Both the position numbers and the translations under genes were made by a program. Below are positions 62,815 through 64,000 of a stretch of DNA of 64,000 nucleotides, one piece after another. Below the pieces are notes generated by a model. It was not told the DNA's origin. It searched no databases and saw only the letters and a program-made list of their open reading frames with translations. The stretch is from Adiantum capillus-veneris (Eukaryota; Streptophyta; Polypodiopsida; Polypodiales; Pteridaceae). The stretch is from contig CM043950.1 in NCBI GenBank assembly GCA_014529385.2, forward strand, positions 80,224,343 to 80,288,342. The letters are read 5' to 3'. Numbering within the stretch: position 1 is the first letter of the stretch; every line of letters begins with the position of its first letter.

Positions 62815-63967
62815 TTATAGCTCTATCTCCAAGGCAATCTTTTCCCTTATCCTCTTAGCTTTCATTTCGTCTCTTTTTGCCTTCCAGGATTTCCTTTGAG
62901 ACATGATTCTTAAACTCTTGAATTTAGTATGATCTTGCAATTTTGGCTCGTTTGCAATTGGCATGTTTCTAGCAACTTCCTGAGACTCAGCTATGGATAT
63001 CACATTCATAGGAATCATTGGGGTTTCCAATCCACTCAAACAAGGTAAAACTCCAATGAAATTTGTCGTTGCTTTTCCTTGGATTCTTGGGGTAGTTTGG
63101 AAGTAAAAGATCTTTCCCACAACCCTCACAAAACACAAAAATATTTTTTTGCTCACCTTTTCTTGGACAAAATTGTGCCCAATGGTTACCTCCACATTCA
63201 TAGCAAGGACCTTCTAACTGAGAGGCTCGTTGTGCCCCCATTATTTGTCTTGTTCTAGGAGAATAGCCTCTAGGTTTATAGTTCTGATTTGCTATGAACA
63301 TGAGTATATTTTTGTACAATGTGTAATGATTTATCATTGGTGGAGAAATGTATGAAGGTCTGCAGCCTCATATGAGCTTACCTAGGAATCATAACTCTCG
63401 TTGGCATATGCAATTCCTTTTGTCTCTCGCTCGTTTCATAGTAAGAAGTTGGTGACAATATATGTTCACATGTGAGTACTTCTACCGGCGGCTGTGTATA
63501 TCAATTAATCAGTATTCTCTTGGTGTAAAGGAGTTTTTTGTCCCAACACAGGCTATAGGCAATCTCCCTCTTGTACTGCTTCATTTGGGCCTAGCTTGTA
63601 CTCCATTGGTGGTGACAAATTTTGCATCACCTGAGGCCCATATGGACTTTCTCTCACATAATTTATGTTATGAAAACACTAGTTTATCTCATCATTGGTG
63701 TATTTTTTCTTGATTACATACCACATTAAAGCTCTTGGTAGGCTCATTACTTGAGGTAGTTGTTGTTGTAGATCTGGGTTTGGTTTATTCTTCTGATAAC
63801 TTCATTGACCATTTGATCAACAATTGGTGTGACTGAAATAGGAGCACTATGTTTTCTTGATGATTCACTGGTGGCGGAAGAGGCACTACTGGTAGTAGTG
63901 TCCGCTTCTTCTCAAATGTGGTGCACGCCTTCAGATGCAAGTCCTTCTTGAGAGTTTCCTTTCTCAA
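62815..63967 (-). pseudogene. Third retrotransposon gag region with CX2CX3HX4C knuckle
   Basis: Minus strand, high to low coordinates. First is a hydrophilic segment with ISVTPIVDQMVNEVIRR and INPDLQQQLP (about 63840-63740). Then RASQLEGPCYECGGNHWAQF followed by C at about 63230-63170, a zinc knuckle of the CX2CX3HX4C variant common in plant Ty3/gypsy gag. After a frameshift come KATTNFIGVLPCLS and IPMNVISIAESQ (about 63070-62980), typical of the gag-pol linker. Several frameshifts make it non-functional. The rest of pol would lie at lower coordinates but was not found. Confidence 0.65.
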
Positions 63968-64000
63968 GACCTCTATGAAGAGGACTAATAATTTATCATC

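Overview
The window reads as nuclear DNA of a land plant with a large, repeat-rich genome. Introns are plant-like (GT..AG, T-rich acceptors), intergenic DNA is AT-rich, and decayed LINE and Ty3/gypsy-type retroelements are common. The gene set (a DUF7869-type protein, FCP1-like proteins with a DLNG motif, a ParB-like/SET protein) makes me lean towards a seed-free plant such as a fern or moss, but the species cannot be fixed from sequence alone.

Main result: positions 1737-42125 (40,389 bp) look like one giant DNA transposon. It has a perfect 16-bp terminal inverted repeat (AAGACCATATTAGGTA / TACCTAATATGGTCTT), is flanked by the 4-bp direct repeat TTCT, and sits inside a LINE. The LINE's ORF1, endonuclease and linker lie on the right (42.1-45 kb, minus strand) and its reverse transcriptase on the left (1-1736, minus strand). 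Removing the element plus one TTCT joins the two LINE halves in one reading frame, which independently supports the boundaries.

Inside the element, left to right: (i) a left arm (2-9.4 kb) filled with a roughly 20-bp motif, TTGGACAAGTGGTGGACCTT, interrupted by a frameshifted FCP1-like pseudogene (4.4-5.1 kb); (ii) an intact FCP1-like gene with a SAP-like C-terminus (10.3-11.5 kb, minus); (iii) a spliced gene for a protein of about 1041 aa (12.2-18.0 kb, minus) with a ParB-like DGQHS motif, a possible degenerate methyltransferase-like middle and a C-terminal SET domain, whose second intron is itself packed with the motif; (iv) a 16.5-kb hierarchical tandem array (18-34.5 kb: about 50-bp monomers, then about 440-bp units, then about 866-bp dimers) with the motif in the opposite orientation; (v) an unusual GC-rich, duplicated, G-box-containing stretch (35.9-36.5 kb) and more motif repeats (37-38.5 kb); (vi) a 1075-aa intact ORF on the plus strand (38.6-41.8 kb) of DUF7869 type with an RNase-H-like acidic triad, the best transposase candidate. 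The motif orientation flips near 9.4-11.7 kb, so the two arms carry it as inverted subterminal repeats, like transposase-binding sites in plant transposons but on a far larger scale.

Right of the LINE (45-64 kb) is nested retroelement DNA. It holds a plus-oriented LTR-like fragment (45.46-47.15 kb); a complete minus-strand LTR element at 47151-59142 with 4.97- and 4.38-kb LTRs, an iMet-type primer-binding site, a purine-rich tract, a near-perfect 5-bp target duplication and only a decayed gag inside (a TR-GAG-like non-autonomous element); an inverted LTR fragment (59.35-60.35 kb); and two further decayed gag regions with a 145-bp CT microsatellite (61-64 kb). No rRNA, tRNA, CRISPR or bacterial-type feature was seen.
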